From an uncultured Eubacteriales bacterium (GTDB taxonomy: Bacteria > Bacillota > Clostridia > Oscillospirales > CAG-272), in the NCBI GenBank assembly GCA_934467415.1, contig CAKSLQ010000005.1:1-64000 (forward strand): a DNA stretch of 64,000 bases, in the 5' to 3' direction. Each line of letters begins with the position of its first letter. The stretch's first letter is position 1. The position numbers were made by a program, and so were the translations under genes. Below are positions 15,401-22,420 of this stretch, in pieces. The notes beneath the pieces are model-generated. The model was not told the DNA's origin. It searched no databases and saw nothing but the letters and a program-made list of their open reading frames with translations.

Positions 15401-16923
15401 AAGGCGACGATGTAAATCTTGCTGCCCGACAGGACCGTGATATTCGTGTCCGCATCGGACGCGAGCGGGGGATTGCTCTCATTCTTCTGATAGCCGCCGA
15501 GGATGGCAAACGAAGCGGCAATCGTACCGCCCGAGAGCTTTTCGCCCGTGACGGTCACGCCGCGGCCGACCGTGACGGGGTGATGCTGCGCCACGACCAG
15601 CAGCCCGCGGTCGAGCGCCTTGAAGTCGATGTTCTCAAAGGTGGTTGCGCCGAAGAGGACAAAGCGCGCGGTGTCGAAATTCCAGACCGCGCCGCGCGTG
15701 CGGTAGTCGGTGCCGCCGTCCACCGCTGTCAGCGTGACCGAGCCTTCGTAATCCTTGCCGTAGGCGAAATTTGCGCTCTGCGTGAAGGCGCCGACAAGCA
15801 CAATCTTGCAGTTCTTCGTGAGGTCAAGCGATGCATAGGCGTCGGCGAGGCTGCCGACCGGGCTCTCCGGCGTCTTGCCGTCGCCCTTGCCGCCGTCTGC
15901 AAGGTAGACCGTCGTCAGCGTGCCGACCTTTTCGTCCGTGCCGCCGCCGAGATCCTCCACGCGGTCAAACTGCGCGGCCACGGTGGCGAAATTGGCGTTC
16001 TGCTTTGCCTTGTCGGTCGCGGCCAGCACCGTTTCGCCCGTGACGGTCAGCACCTTGCCGGGCGTCGCCGCGCTGACCGGCTCATACTTGCCGATCGTGC
16101 CGGAGCGCCAGGTCACGCGGATGCCGTCGGAGGTGGTGTTCTGCGTCGTGCCGTAGATGTTGCCGACCTTGGCGCTGTCCGTGATCTCCACCTCGGTCTT
16201 ACCGACCTTCACGCCGTCCGGATAGGCGGCGGTGAGGTGCAGCACCGAGACGTCGGCATTGCCGCCGATCTTGATGTGCGCCGTGCCGGTGTAAGGCCCT
16301 TTCAGGCTGCGGGAGAAGGCGACGATGTAGATCTTGCTGCCCGAGAGCACCGTGATGTCGGTGTCAAGGTCGCCTACGGCGGGCGGGTTGCTCTGCCCGG
16401 ACTGATAGCCGCCGAGGATGCAGAAGGAGCGCGCCACCGTGTCGCCGGTCAGCTTCGCGCGGTCGCCCGTGATCTTCACGCCCTCGCCGACCGTGATCTT
16501 GTGATGCTGCGCCACGACAAGCAGGTTTGTGCCGAGCGCATTGAAGTTCATGTTCTCAAAGGTCGTGTCGCCGAAGAGGACGAAGCGGCAGGGGACAAAT
16601 TCGTAGACCGCACCGTTTTGGCGGTAGTCCTTGCCGTCGTACACGCTGGTCAGCGTGACCGAACCCGTGTAGGCCTCCTTGCGGATGAAGGTGGCCTTTT
16701 GCGTAAACTTGCCGACGAGCACGACCGTGCAGTCCTTTGTGAGGTCGAGCGCGTCATAGGCGGCCGTGAGGCTGCCGACCGGGCTTTCCGGCGATGAGCC
16801 GTCGCCCTTGCCGTCGTCCGCGAGGTACACGACGGTGCTGCCCGCCGCCGATGCCGCGACCGACATGGCGCAGAGCGCCAGAATCAGCAGCAGCAGCGGA
16901 AGCCAGATGCGATTGTGTTTCAT
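12451..16923 (-). CDS. Giant secreted SLH-anchored protein with ADP-ribosylglycohydrolase domain
   Basis: This 1490-residue protein starts with a signal peptide. Two tandem beta-rich repeats of about 310 residues (from about 30 and 336) share phrases such as VLSGSKIYIVAFSR and IKIGGNADVSVLH and resemble a parallel beta-helix. Three SLH-like segments (about 640-825; LTDPMTRAQAVVQVIRYLG, FKDVPAWADKYIGYAYANGI) should bind cell-wall polymer. Residues about 840-1220 form an ADP-ribosylglycohydrolase-type domain with NDDDYSIDIL near the front and GHGGDSTTPVALSVVAVMNG near the end, the expected metal-binding aspartates. A jelly-roll carbohydrate-binding-like module (DGFESGKLDGYTAVGG) and a beta-sandwich close the chain. 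An ATG with AAAGGAG was preferred to a TTG two codons upstream. Target unknown. Confidence 0.88.
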   Translation of the reverse strand: MKHNRIWLPLLLLILALCAMSVAASAAGSTVVYLADDGKGDGSSPESPVGSLTAAYDALDLTKDCTVVLVGKFTQKATFIRKEAYTGSVTLTSVYDGKDYRQNGAVYEFVPCRFVLFGDTTFENMNFNALGTNLLVVAQHHKITVGEGVKITGDRAKLTGDTVARSFCILGGYQSGQSNPPAVGDLDTDITVLSGSKIYIVAFSRSLKGPYTGTAHIKIGGNADVSVLHLTAAYPDGVKVGKTEVEITDSAKVGNIYGTTQNTTSDGIRVTWRSGTIGKYEPVSAATPGKVLTVTGETVLAATDKAKQNANFATVAAQFDRVEDLGGGTDEKVGTLTTVYLADGGKGDGKTPESPVGSLADAYASLDLTKNCKIVLVGAFTQSANFAYGKDYEGSVTLTAVDGGTDYRTRGAVWNFDTARFVLFGATTFENIDFKALDRGLLVVAQHHPVTVGRGVTVTGEKLSGGTIAASFAILGGYQKNESNPPLASDADTNITVLSGSKIYIVAFSREILGEYTGTAHIRIGGDADVSVLHASAAYPDGVKVGKTEVEITDNARIRMLYGTTQVTTQDALTVTWRSGSIDKCEILCAATPKARIDYKNGKVLKASDTVRTAGSFDTIAAQFDQTVAVGEDADIGTQTEIPAINERYGAAVGLYRLHLVAGYDNTGTNFGLTDPMTRAQAVVQVIRYLGVEKDALAGSYTHPFKDVPAWADKYIGYAYANGITKGRSNTVYDPSGAVTETQFLTFMLRAIGYDDAAGDFKWDAPEDLAKKCGMTDTIRDGAVFLRGDAMKLCWQTLSAKNKSGKRVADALIEGGVFTADELTAAGEAAKTAKKPAQKNTVENGYYVLPKTEYLEKTKSGFLAQLVGFMSGYEFARNSDGTARIAMPDSWFEMCNGPYAEHNSRNPHEDKLLKNESTGLWDIWNDDDYSIDILNQYILRDMYAQYGTVASKLIKDDWVRYDVWDMGGGHRTFGAYGLFKRFDYLPQFVGTTEFGNLFNVNGEPYIANETLGLNVPGMPNLAVELADLFAGVTSDRDPTEWAKMFTAMISMAYFEDDVPTLIRRAAEILPEGSYEREVVDMVFRLKEEYPTDWRRAVTKAEKECYRAHYDLENYVGETGINCSFILISLLYGDGDYYDTCRICSLAGHGGDSTTPVALSVVAVMNGMKNLPGAINEKIWQDGKGEIVNLPIEGTNSAYHMYCAGLPERLKIADLVDLYRANFEKLLVEAGGRITDTAYYIPVSALATPDTVLPTDGFESGKLDGYTAVGGSASTETPYAGSYVARIAGDEKRDGVIAKTLTGLTVGKTYRVTAFVSTSAGTNAYLFAREAGKDGVRTAVCDSQKYIKRELTFTATAETMEVGLLYPAGNPAHKSAAMDELTVVRVEETRTAEVADMTSNTFTLRGGDGKESMLKLTFSNATDKIVNAKVTVDGKTYASVPFSRTGAAGDVGTVYVPVIVGSETTVAFDFGGEAVTLRDASVVRVTERFAK

Positions 16924-16976
16924 TTGCAATCTCCTTTTGTTCGGTTCTCCCGCAACCCGCTCCCGGGATGCAGGAA

Positions 16977-16998
16977 GGCAGACGCCGCAGCGTCTGCC
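16977..16998 (-). other. Leader hairpin upstream of the SLH/ADP-ribosylglycohydrolase gene
   Basis: GGCAGACGC and GCGTCTGCC form a perfect 9-bp stem with a four-base loop and no T-run, within the predicted leader of the downstream minus-strand gene. It may be an mRNA stability element. Confidence 0.55.
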
Positions 16999-17013
16999 CG
17001 CCTTGCCGTTATC

Positions 17014-17043
17014 ATTATATCAGTTTTCGAAGATGTTTGTCCA
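17014..17043 (-). promoter_or_regulatory. Internal promoter for the SLH/ADP-ribosylglycohydrolase gene
   Basis: On the minus strand TGGACA and TATAAT are separated by 18 bases; the -35 box lies within the last codons of the small peptide gene. The large gene may therefore be transcribed both from here and by read-through. Confidence 0.6.
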
Positions 17044-17199
17044 GCTCCTGTTTTGGTACTGTGACGAATGGATGTCAAAATAGTTCAGCGCGCCGCGAAC
17101 CTCGGATTCGCCGGGGTTCACTTCGCCGCTGGCCAGCAGAATATCGTTTGCGGCCAGCTCCACCATTTGCAGAGTCGGTTTTGTGTAGGTATATTTCAT
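17020..17199 (-). CDS. Small conserved-type peptide (59 residues) between two surface-protein genes
   Basis: The product begins MKYTYTKPTLQMVELAANDI, continues LLASGEVNPGESEVRG, and has a C-terminal tail rich in Tyr, Asn, Gln and Ser. Short peptides with a K-P-x-x-x-x-x-x-L-x-x-x-D-I-x-x-x-S-G core recur in gut Firmicutes and Bacteroidetes, with no known function to my knowledge. It lacks a signal peptide. A GGGAG lies ten bases before the ATG; a GTG at 17208 overlapping the stop of the upstream gene is an alternative start, and either way translation looks coupled to that gene. It could be a leader-type precursor peptide or a partner of the surface proteins; no modifying enzyme is nearby. 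Confidence 0.65.
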   Translation of the reverse strand: MKYTYTKPTLQMVELAANDILLASGEVNPGESEVRGALNYFDIHSSQYQNRSWTNIFEN

Positions 17200-17204
17200 T
17201 TCAT

Positions 17205-18659
17205 TCACGCTCCCATCTGCTCAATGATCGTGTTGACGCTCACGCCGACCGCGATCGGCAGCGTAATCTGCACGCCGTCGGCCTCGACAAACGCCCATGC
17301 GTAGATCGCCGTGTCAAGCTCGCTTTGCGGGATCTCGGTAAGGTCAAGGGCAAACGCCGTCTCCGTGCCGGTGGTTTCCGTATAGGAAACCAGCTTTGCG
17401 CTGCCGATGGCGTCGGTCTTGGCAACGAAAATGCCGTAGCTTGTGACGGTTGCATCCGCCGTCGTCTTGAGCTTGGCGATCAGGCGGATCGTGCCCGCGC
17501 CTGTCTTGTCGGTCGCCGCGCTGACGCTGCCGAGCTCCAACTTTGCCGTGATGGCCGGGATCTCGCGGGTCTCGGACACGTTGCAGACCGTGCAGGTGCG
17601 CTTCTCTTCGCCCTTCACGCCGAAGTCGGCCGGGGTCACGACCGTCCAGTCGCCATAGGTGTGTTCGATGCACTCCACGGTGTCAAACAGTGCTGCAACC
17701 GTGTCGAAATTGCTTGCCGCGCGGGCGGCGTCCGAGACCTTCAGCAGAGCGCCGTTTGTATAGGCGATGCTTGCGCCCGAGAGTGCCGGTACAAACTTGT
17801 CGATCGTGCCGGAACGCCAGGTGAGCTCAAGCCCGTTCAGCGTTATCTTCTGCGTCGCACCGTAGATGGTGCCGACGGTGGCACCCCCGGTGATCTCCAC
17901 CTTGGTTGTGCCGTAAGCGATGTTGTTTCTGTCCACGCCGGAGAGGTGCAGACCCGATACGCCGGCATTGCCGCCGATCTTGATGTTTGCCGTGCCGGTG
18001 TATGTCTGCGGACCTTTTCCGCTGTTCGCGTTCGCGCCGCCGCTTCTGCCGCGGGCAAATGCGACGATGTAGATTTTGCTGCCCGAGAGCACCGTGATGT
18101 CGGTGTCCAGGGTATTTGCCGCGGTGCTTGTCTCATCCTGATAGCCGCCGAGGATGGAGAACGAGGTGGCGACCGTAGTGCCGGTCAGCTTGGCGCCCGT
18201 GATGGTCACGCCCTCGCCGACGGTGACCTTGTTGTGCTGTGCCACGACCAGCAGGAATGCGCCCGCCGTCGTGTTGAAGTGCATGTTCTCAAAGGTCGTC
18301 TCGCCCCGGAGATAAAAACGGTTGTTGTTGAATTCGTAGACCGCGCCGCTCTCGCGGTAGTCCGTGCCGCCGTACACGCTGGTCATCGTGACCGAGCCCG
18401 TGTAGGCTGTGCCGTAGGTGAAGTTCGCGGTCTGCGTAAACTTGCCGCAGAGCACGACCGTGCAGTCCTTTGTGAGGTCGAGCGCGTCATAGGCGGCCGC
18501 GAGGGTGCCGACGGGGTTGTCCGCCGATGTGCCGTTGCCGCTGCCGCCGTCCGCCAGGTACACAACGGTTTCGGTGCCCGCCGCCGATGCCGCGACCGAC
18601 ATGGCACCGAGCGCAAGGATCAGCAGAAAAAGAGGAAGCCAGATTCGATAGTGTTTCAT
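17205..18659 (-). CDS. Secreted surface protein, paralogue of the N-terminal repeats of the SLH/ADP-ribosylglycohydrolase protein
   Basis: This 484-residue protein has a signal peptide almost identical to that of the downstream 1490-residue protein (IWLP, LLILAL, AMSVAASAAG) and one copy of the same 300-residue beta-rich domain, including LTKDCTVVLCGKFTQ, VLSGSKIYIVAF and LELTWRSGTIDKF. After it comes a short module HTYGDWTVVTPADFGVKGEE with a CTVC pair, then a beta-rich C-terminal domain starting KLELGSVSAATDKTGAG. It has no SLH or sortase motif, so the mode of retention is unclear. The leader AAAGGAGATTGCAATG is nearly the same as in the paralogue. Function unknown. Confidence 0.85.
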   Translation of the reverse strand: MKHYRIWLPLFLLILALGAMSVAASAAGTETVVYLADGGSGNGTSADNPVGTLAAAYDALDLTKDCTVVLCGKFTQTANFTYGTAYTGSVTMTSVYGGTDYRESGAVYEFNNNRFYLRGETTFENMHFNTTAGAFLLVVAQHNKVTVGEGVTITGAKLTGTTVATSFSILGGYQDETSTAANTLDTDITVLSGSKIYIVAFARGRSGGANANSGKGPQTYTGTANIKIGGNAGVSGLHLSGVDRNNIAYGTTKVEITGGATVGTIYGATQKITLNGLELTWRSGTIDKFVPALSGASIAYTNGALLKVSDAARAASNFDTVAALFDTVECIEHTYGDWTVVTPADFGVKGEEKRTCTVCNVSETREIPAITAKLELGSVSAATDKTGAGTIRLIAKLKTTADATVTSYGIFVAKTDAIGSAKLVSYTETTGTETAFALDLTEIPQSELDTAIYAWAFVEADGVQITLPIAVGVSVNTIIEQMGA

Positions 18660-18735
18660 TGCAATCTCCTTTATAAATTTTTACAGATGCCTTTTACGGT
18701 ATCCGTGTTGGCTTTGGAGAGGTGCGTACCGGGGC

Positions 18736-20238
18736 TCAGCTCTGCGGGTCCGCGGTGCTTTCGCGGAAGAGCTCGTTGATGCCCTCCAGCTTCTGCTCGG
18801 CAGCGCTGCGGTTGGTCTCATAGACGTTGGTCAGCGTGTCGCCGAGGCGGAGCATGGAGCAGATCTTGTCCTTGTAGCCGCCGAGGTTGTAGTAAATGCC
18901 GACGTCGAAGACGCGGGTCGCAAAGATGATGTCCAGCATCTCGGCGCTCTCCTCGTCGCGCGTGTACTGGCCGACCAGCGTCTTTTCGTAGTACGCGGGG
19001 GTCAGCAGCTTCTTGCCCTGGTATGCCAGCACTTCCAGCACAAGGCCGGTGCGGCTGAGGTCGGCGACGCCGCGCGGCACGCAGAGGAACTCCGAGTGCC
19101 ATGCGCTGACCGCGTGGCCGTATTCCTCCTGCGATGCGTCAAACTTTGGGAAGGGCAGGATACCGAAATTGGTCTCGATGTCGCGCAGATAGTCCATGTA
19201 GAACATCATGTGGGGATAGAACAGGGCACGGTTCGTGTTCATCATGGCAACGCGCTCCTCGTTGGAGGCGACATTGCCGCTCTTGCCCGTGCGGTAGTCA
19301 AACTGCCAGTTGAAGGTGTGGCTGTAGTCGCCGCAGAGCGCGAGGTATTTGTCGTAGATACTCACGGTGCGCTCGTTGTAGAGCGTCAGCGCGATGTTGC
19401 CGTCCGCGCCGATGGTGGCGATGCGCTCGCGCGCGGCTGCCAGCATTGCCAGCTTGTCATCGTTGGCGGAGAGCAGACCGAAGCAGTCGTTCTGATCGTA
19501 TTCGCCGTTCTGGTCGAGGTCTTCGCCCACCGTTTTGACCATCGAGGCGAATTTGTCAAAGGTCCATTCGTTGTTCCGCACCAGCTCATAGGGGTCATCC
19601 AGCCCGTATGCCTTGATCATCTCCTTGTTGAAGAACATGACGTTCGTGCTGCGGTTGTCCGAGAGCGAGATTTCACCCGTGGTGTAGAACATTCTGCCGC
19701 CTATCGTCAGATCCTCGTTGGCTTTCTGATCCCAGTAGTCCTTGCCGAGGTCGATATAGGGGACTTCGTTCAGGTCTTCCAGCACGCTGCTGTAGGCGAG
19801 CGTTGCCACGTCAAAGGTACCGATCATGGCGGCGTCAAACTCGTTTGAGCCCGCCATGTAGCCGGTGTACAGCCGCATGTAGCCCTTGCCGCTGCCCATC
19901 GCGGTGGAGTATTCGACGATGTCCTCGTTTTTGACATCCACGCCGTAGGTGTCCAGCATGTACTTGTTGCGGCGGAAGATGGCGCTGTCCACGACCGTGC
20001 CGTCCGTGCCGTCGGATTCGTAGTCGTTCCACGCCCAGTTGCCCGCGACGAGGATGTTGAAGTCGCCGCCGATCTGCAGCTCTGCCGCGTCGGGCACATC
20101 GGGGGTGTCCTCGGTTTCGGCGGGCTCGGTCTGCACCGTCGTCTCGGAGCTGTCGGTGACGACGGGCTTGTCACCGCAGGAAGCGAAGAGCGGCAGCAGC
20201 AGCGCCGCACTCAGCAGAAGGGCAATCGTTTTTTTCAT
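18736..20238 (-). CDS. Extracellular solute-binding lipoprotein (family 1-type)
   Basis: A 500-residue lipoprotein with lipobox LFASCGD and an acidic Thr/Glu linker. The body matches the large carbohydrate-type binding proteins found in Clostridia: DFNILVAGNWAWNDYES, RRNKYMLDTYGVDV, NVMFFNKEMIKAYGLDDPYELV and a C-terminal GILPFPKFDASQEEYGHAVS. A loop DLDQNGEYDQND has the spacing of an EF-hand calcium site. No permease or ATPase lies beside it; an msmK-type ATPase is encoded at 38.3 kb and could serve it. Its ATG overlaps the stop of the DUF6259 gene, so the two are translationally coupled. The ligand is probably an oligosaccharide. Confidence 0.88.
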   Translation of the reverse strand: MKKTIALLLSAALLLPLFASCGDKPVVTDSSETTVQTEPAETEDTPDVPDAAELQIGGDFNILVAGNWAWNDYESDGTDGTVVDSAIFRRNKYMLDTYGVDVKNEDIVEYSTAMGSGKGYMRLYTGYMAGSNEFDAAMIGTFDVATLAYSSVLEDLNEVPYIDLGKDYWDQKANEDLTIGGRMFYTTGEISLSDNRSTNVMFFNKEMIKAYGLDDPYELVRNNEWTFDKFASMVKTVGEDLDQNGEYDQNDCFGLLSANDDKLAMLAAARERIATIGADGNIALTLYNERTVSIYDKYLALCGDYSHTFNWQFDYRTGKSGNVASNEERVAMMNTNRALFYPHMMFYMDYLRDIETNFGILPFPKFDASQEEYGHAVSAWHSEFLCVPRGVADLSRTGLVLEVLAYQGKKLLTPAYYEKTLVGQYTRDEESAEMLDIIFATRVFDVGIYYNLGGYKDKICSMLRLGDTLTNVYETNRSAAEQKLEGINELFRESTADPQS

Positions 20239-22223
20239 CGGTCATTCATCTCCCTTTCGTATTTTTCGCGGTCGTAAATGTCAAACCGCATTTCGTCCGG
20301 CCGCAGCGAAACGCCGCTGACCGTTTCGGTCGTCTCATGGGCTGCGTTGTAGAGGATGCGCAGCACCTTGGTGCCGTCCTCGCTGTAGTATTCGCCGCGC
20401 TTGATGTAGTAGGGCAGAGGGCTTGTATCCAGCACGGTGAACCTGCCGCGCAGCAGGAACTCCGCGTATTCGGTCTGCACCTCGGTGTAGCGCTTGGCTT
20501 CTGCCGCGTACTTCGGCGATGCACTGAGGTCAGCGCGGCAGACGTACAGCTCGGCGTCGAGGCGCATACCGCTGACCAGCGCGCAGCGCAGCTGACGGTC
20601 AAAGTCGCCCTCCGCGCAGCGGATGCCGCGCTCGGTGGTGATGACCTCGGGGAAGGTGTAGCGGAACAGCGCGGGGAACGCGTCGCTCTTCACCTTGAAG
20701 TCCACGTTGACAAGGCCGTGGATGAACTGCGTGTAGGCGGCGGCAATGTCGGTGACGACCTCGGCGGCAAACACGCGGTTTTCTTCCTTACAATAAGCAA
20801 CCGCCTTGTCGAAGAACTTGCGGTGGCTGATCCATTCTTCATCCACGCGCAGGCCGTGCTCGTGACGGTGGTTGAAGCAGGGCTGATAGGGCGTGCCGCC
20901 GTAGCAGTCGGCAAAGAGGCAGTCGGCCTCGAGCGAGCGGAGCTGCCGCATCTGCGCCATCAGCTGCTCACGCCAGCGCTCCGTGCCTGCGCAGCAGAGC
21001 GGGAACTGCTTTGCGCCGTAGGTGGCGCGGAACTCGCCCATGCCGGGGTAGACGAAGGCGGGGCGCACCTCGTTGCCGTTGATGTCGAGGATCTTCACCT
21101 CGTCGCCGTACCGCTTGTAGTAGTCGCCCTGGGGGTCAAGGAAGTGGCAGTTGCATTCGAGAATGACGCGGCCGCCCATGTCCTGCACCTTTTGGATGTT
21201 CTTCTTCAGCTCGTCAAACGCGCCGGCGAAGGGCTCCTTGTAGATGGGGTAGGCGCGGTCCATGCCCTCCCGCCACCAGGCGAAGAGGAACAGCGTGTGA
21301 AGGCCGTATTTCGCGCCCTCCTCGTAGAGGCGGGGCAGATCCTTTGCCGTGTAGTAGTCCTCGCCGTACTGCGAGCGCATGATGATGCGCTGCCAGCCGG
21401 TCATGTTCTGCACCCACTCGGCTTTCGGCTGCACCTTGAAGAAGTTTTTGTCCGCCCAGGCGCGGTAGCGGCGCGCGGCGCAGCGCCAGTCGCCGTCGAG
21501 CAGGCCGATAACCACGGGCGGCAGGGTCAGCTCCTCGCCCGGGTTCGCCATCGGGAAGTGGTCAAAGCCGACCATGAGGTCGAGCGGCGCGTGGTGAATG
21601 CGCTGCCGCACGGTCATAAAGCAGTGGCGCATCTCGGGGTCGTAGCGGGCGACATAGAGGAAGCGGTTGCCGCTCTCGATGCCGAACCAGCCCATCGACG
21701 CGCGCGGATAATGTAAATGGATGAAAATCTCGGTGATGTCGTGCGAATAGTAGTTGCCGGTCAGGCTTTCGAGGTGTGCCCAGGGGTTCTCGATGCGCCG
21801 CCCGAGGCCGTTTGGCAGGTAGAGCGCGTCGGCCGCCTTGTCGCCGCCCAGCGTCTCAAAGTCGCAGAGCGGGCAGAAGCACTCGTTGACGCGCACGTTT
21901 CCCGTGCCGTTGTACAGCGTGGGGACAAAGCGGAGCAGCCCGTCCTCGACCGTCACTTCGACGGAGAAGGTGATGTCGTAGCTGTCGCCGTAGTCCGAGA
22001 CCAGCTTGTCGTAGCGCACGGTCAGCACGCCGTCCTTCAGCCCGGCCGTGCCGTGCTGCTTCGAGGAGCGCACGGGAATTTCGGTGCGCAGGCCGTCGTC
22101 GAGGATCAGGCGCCAGAAGTCGCTGCCGCGCACGGCTTCGGCTTCGTGTCCGCTCTGAATGAAACCGGCGTTTCCGCCGTCCCCGTCAATCTCAAATCGT
22201 AAAAACTCTGTGGAAATCTGCAT
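20235..22223 (-). CDS. DUF6259-type glycoside-hydrolase-like protein
   Basis: The 662-residue protein appears to have an N-terminal beta-sandwich (about 1-270), a central TIM-barrel region with LHTLFLFAWWREGMDRAYP, VILECNCHFLDPQGDYYKRYG, the acidic segment LEADCLFADCYGG and NRVFAAEV, and a C-terminal beta domain. This matches DUF6259, a carbohydrate-active-looking family without settled activity. There is no signal peptide, so it would act on imported sugars in the cytosol. The start at MQISTEF follows a weak GCGGAAG site; upstream in-frame codons lie in the promoter. It is the first gene after the promoter facing the AraC regulator and is coupled to the binding-protein gene by ATGA. Confidence 0.82.
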   Translation of the reverse strand: MQISTEFLRFEIDGDGGNAGFIQSGHEAEAVRGSDFWRLILDDGLRTEIPVRSSKQHGTAGLKDGVLTVRYDKLVSDYGDSYDITFSVEVTVEDGLLRFVPTLYNGTGNVRVNECFCPLCDFETLGGDKAADALYLPNGLGRRIENPWAHLESLTGNYYSHDITEIFIHLHYPRASMGWFGIESGNRFLYVARYDPEMRHCFMTVRQRIHHAPLDLMVGFDHFPMANPGEELTLPPVVIGLLDGDWRCAARRYRAWADKNFFKVQPKAEWVQNMTGWQRIIMRSQYGEDYYTAKDLPRLYEEGAKYGLHTLFLFAWWREGMDRAYPIYKEPFAGAFDELKKNIQKVQDMGGRVILECNCHFLDPQGDYYKRYGDEVKILDINGNEVRPAFVYPGMGEFRATYGAKQFPLCCAGTERWREQLMAQMRQLRSLEADCLFADCYGGTPYQPCFNHRHEHGLRVDEEWISHRKFFDKAVAYCKEENRVFAAEVVTDIAAAYTQFIHGLVNVDFKVKSDAFPALFRYTFPEVITTERGIRCAEGDFDRQLRCALVSGMRLDAELYVCRADLSASPKYAAEAKRYTEVQTEYAEFLLRGRFTVLDTSPLPYYIKRGEYYSEDGTKVLRILYNAAHETTETVSGVSLRPDEMRFDIYDREKYEREMNDR

Positions 22224-22289
22224 GTTTTCTTCCGCCCTTCGTGGATAATGCCCAAATCGGATCCGATTCGGCGCTTTCTTTTCAACCTT

Positions 22290-22319
22290 ATTATACAGCC
22301 GGGAAGAAGAACCCTGCAA
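22290..22319 (-). promoter_or_regulatory. Promoter of the surface/glycan locus
   Basis: On the minus strand TTGCAG and TATAAT are separated by 18 bases. The transcript would pass through a perfect 14-bp palindrome, AATCGGATCCGATT, at 22255-22268 before the DUF6259 gene. Confidence 0.7.
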
Positions 22320-22338
22320 TACACGCATATAGGCTATT

Positions 22339-22355
22339 GTTTCAAAATATGAAAC
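22339..22355. promoter_or_regulatory. Candidate AraC operator (GTTTCA-N5-TGAAAC)
   Basis: A perfect 6-bp inverted repeat with a five-base AT spacer lies 20 bases upstream of the -35 box of the divergent operon, a normal place for an activator, and between the two divergent genes. Confidence 0.5.
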
Positions 22356-22420
22356 AAATGAAAAATACCTGTTTCCTTTTTTGCGCAGATGCGTTATACT
22401 GGGTTTGGGAGGGATGCAAA

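Noticed and set aside
14200..16797. An 865-codon open frame antisense to the SLH/ADP-ribosylglycohydrolase gene
   Set aside because: It repeats low-complexity Arg/Asp/Val phrases that are the complements of the surface-repeat codons and has no start signals.
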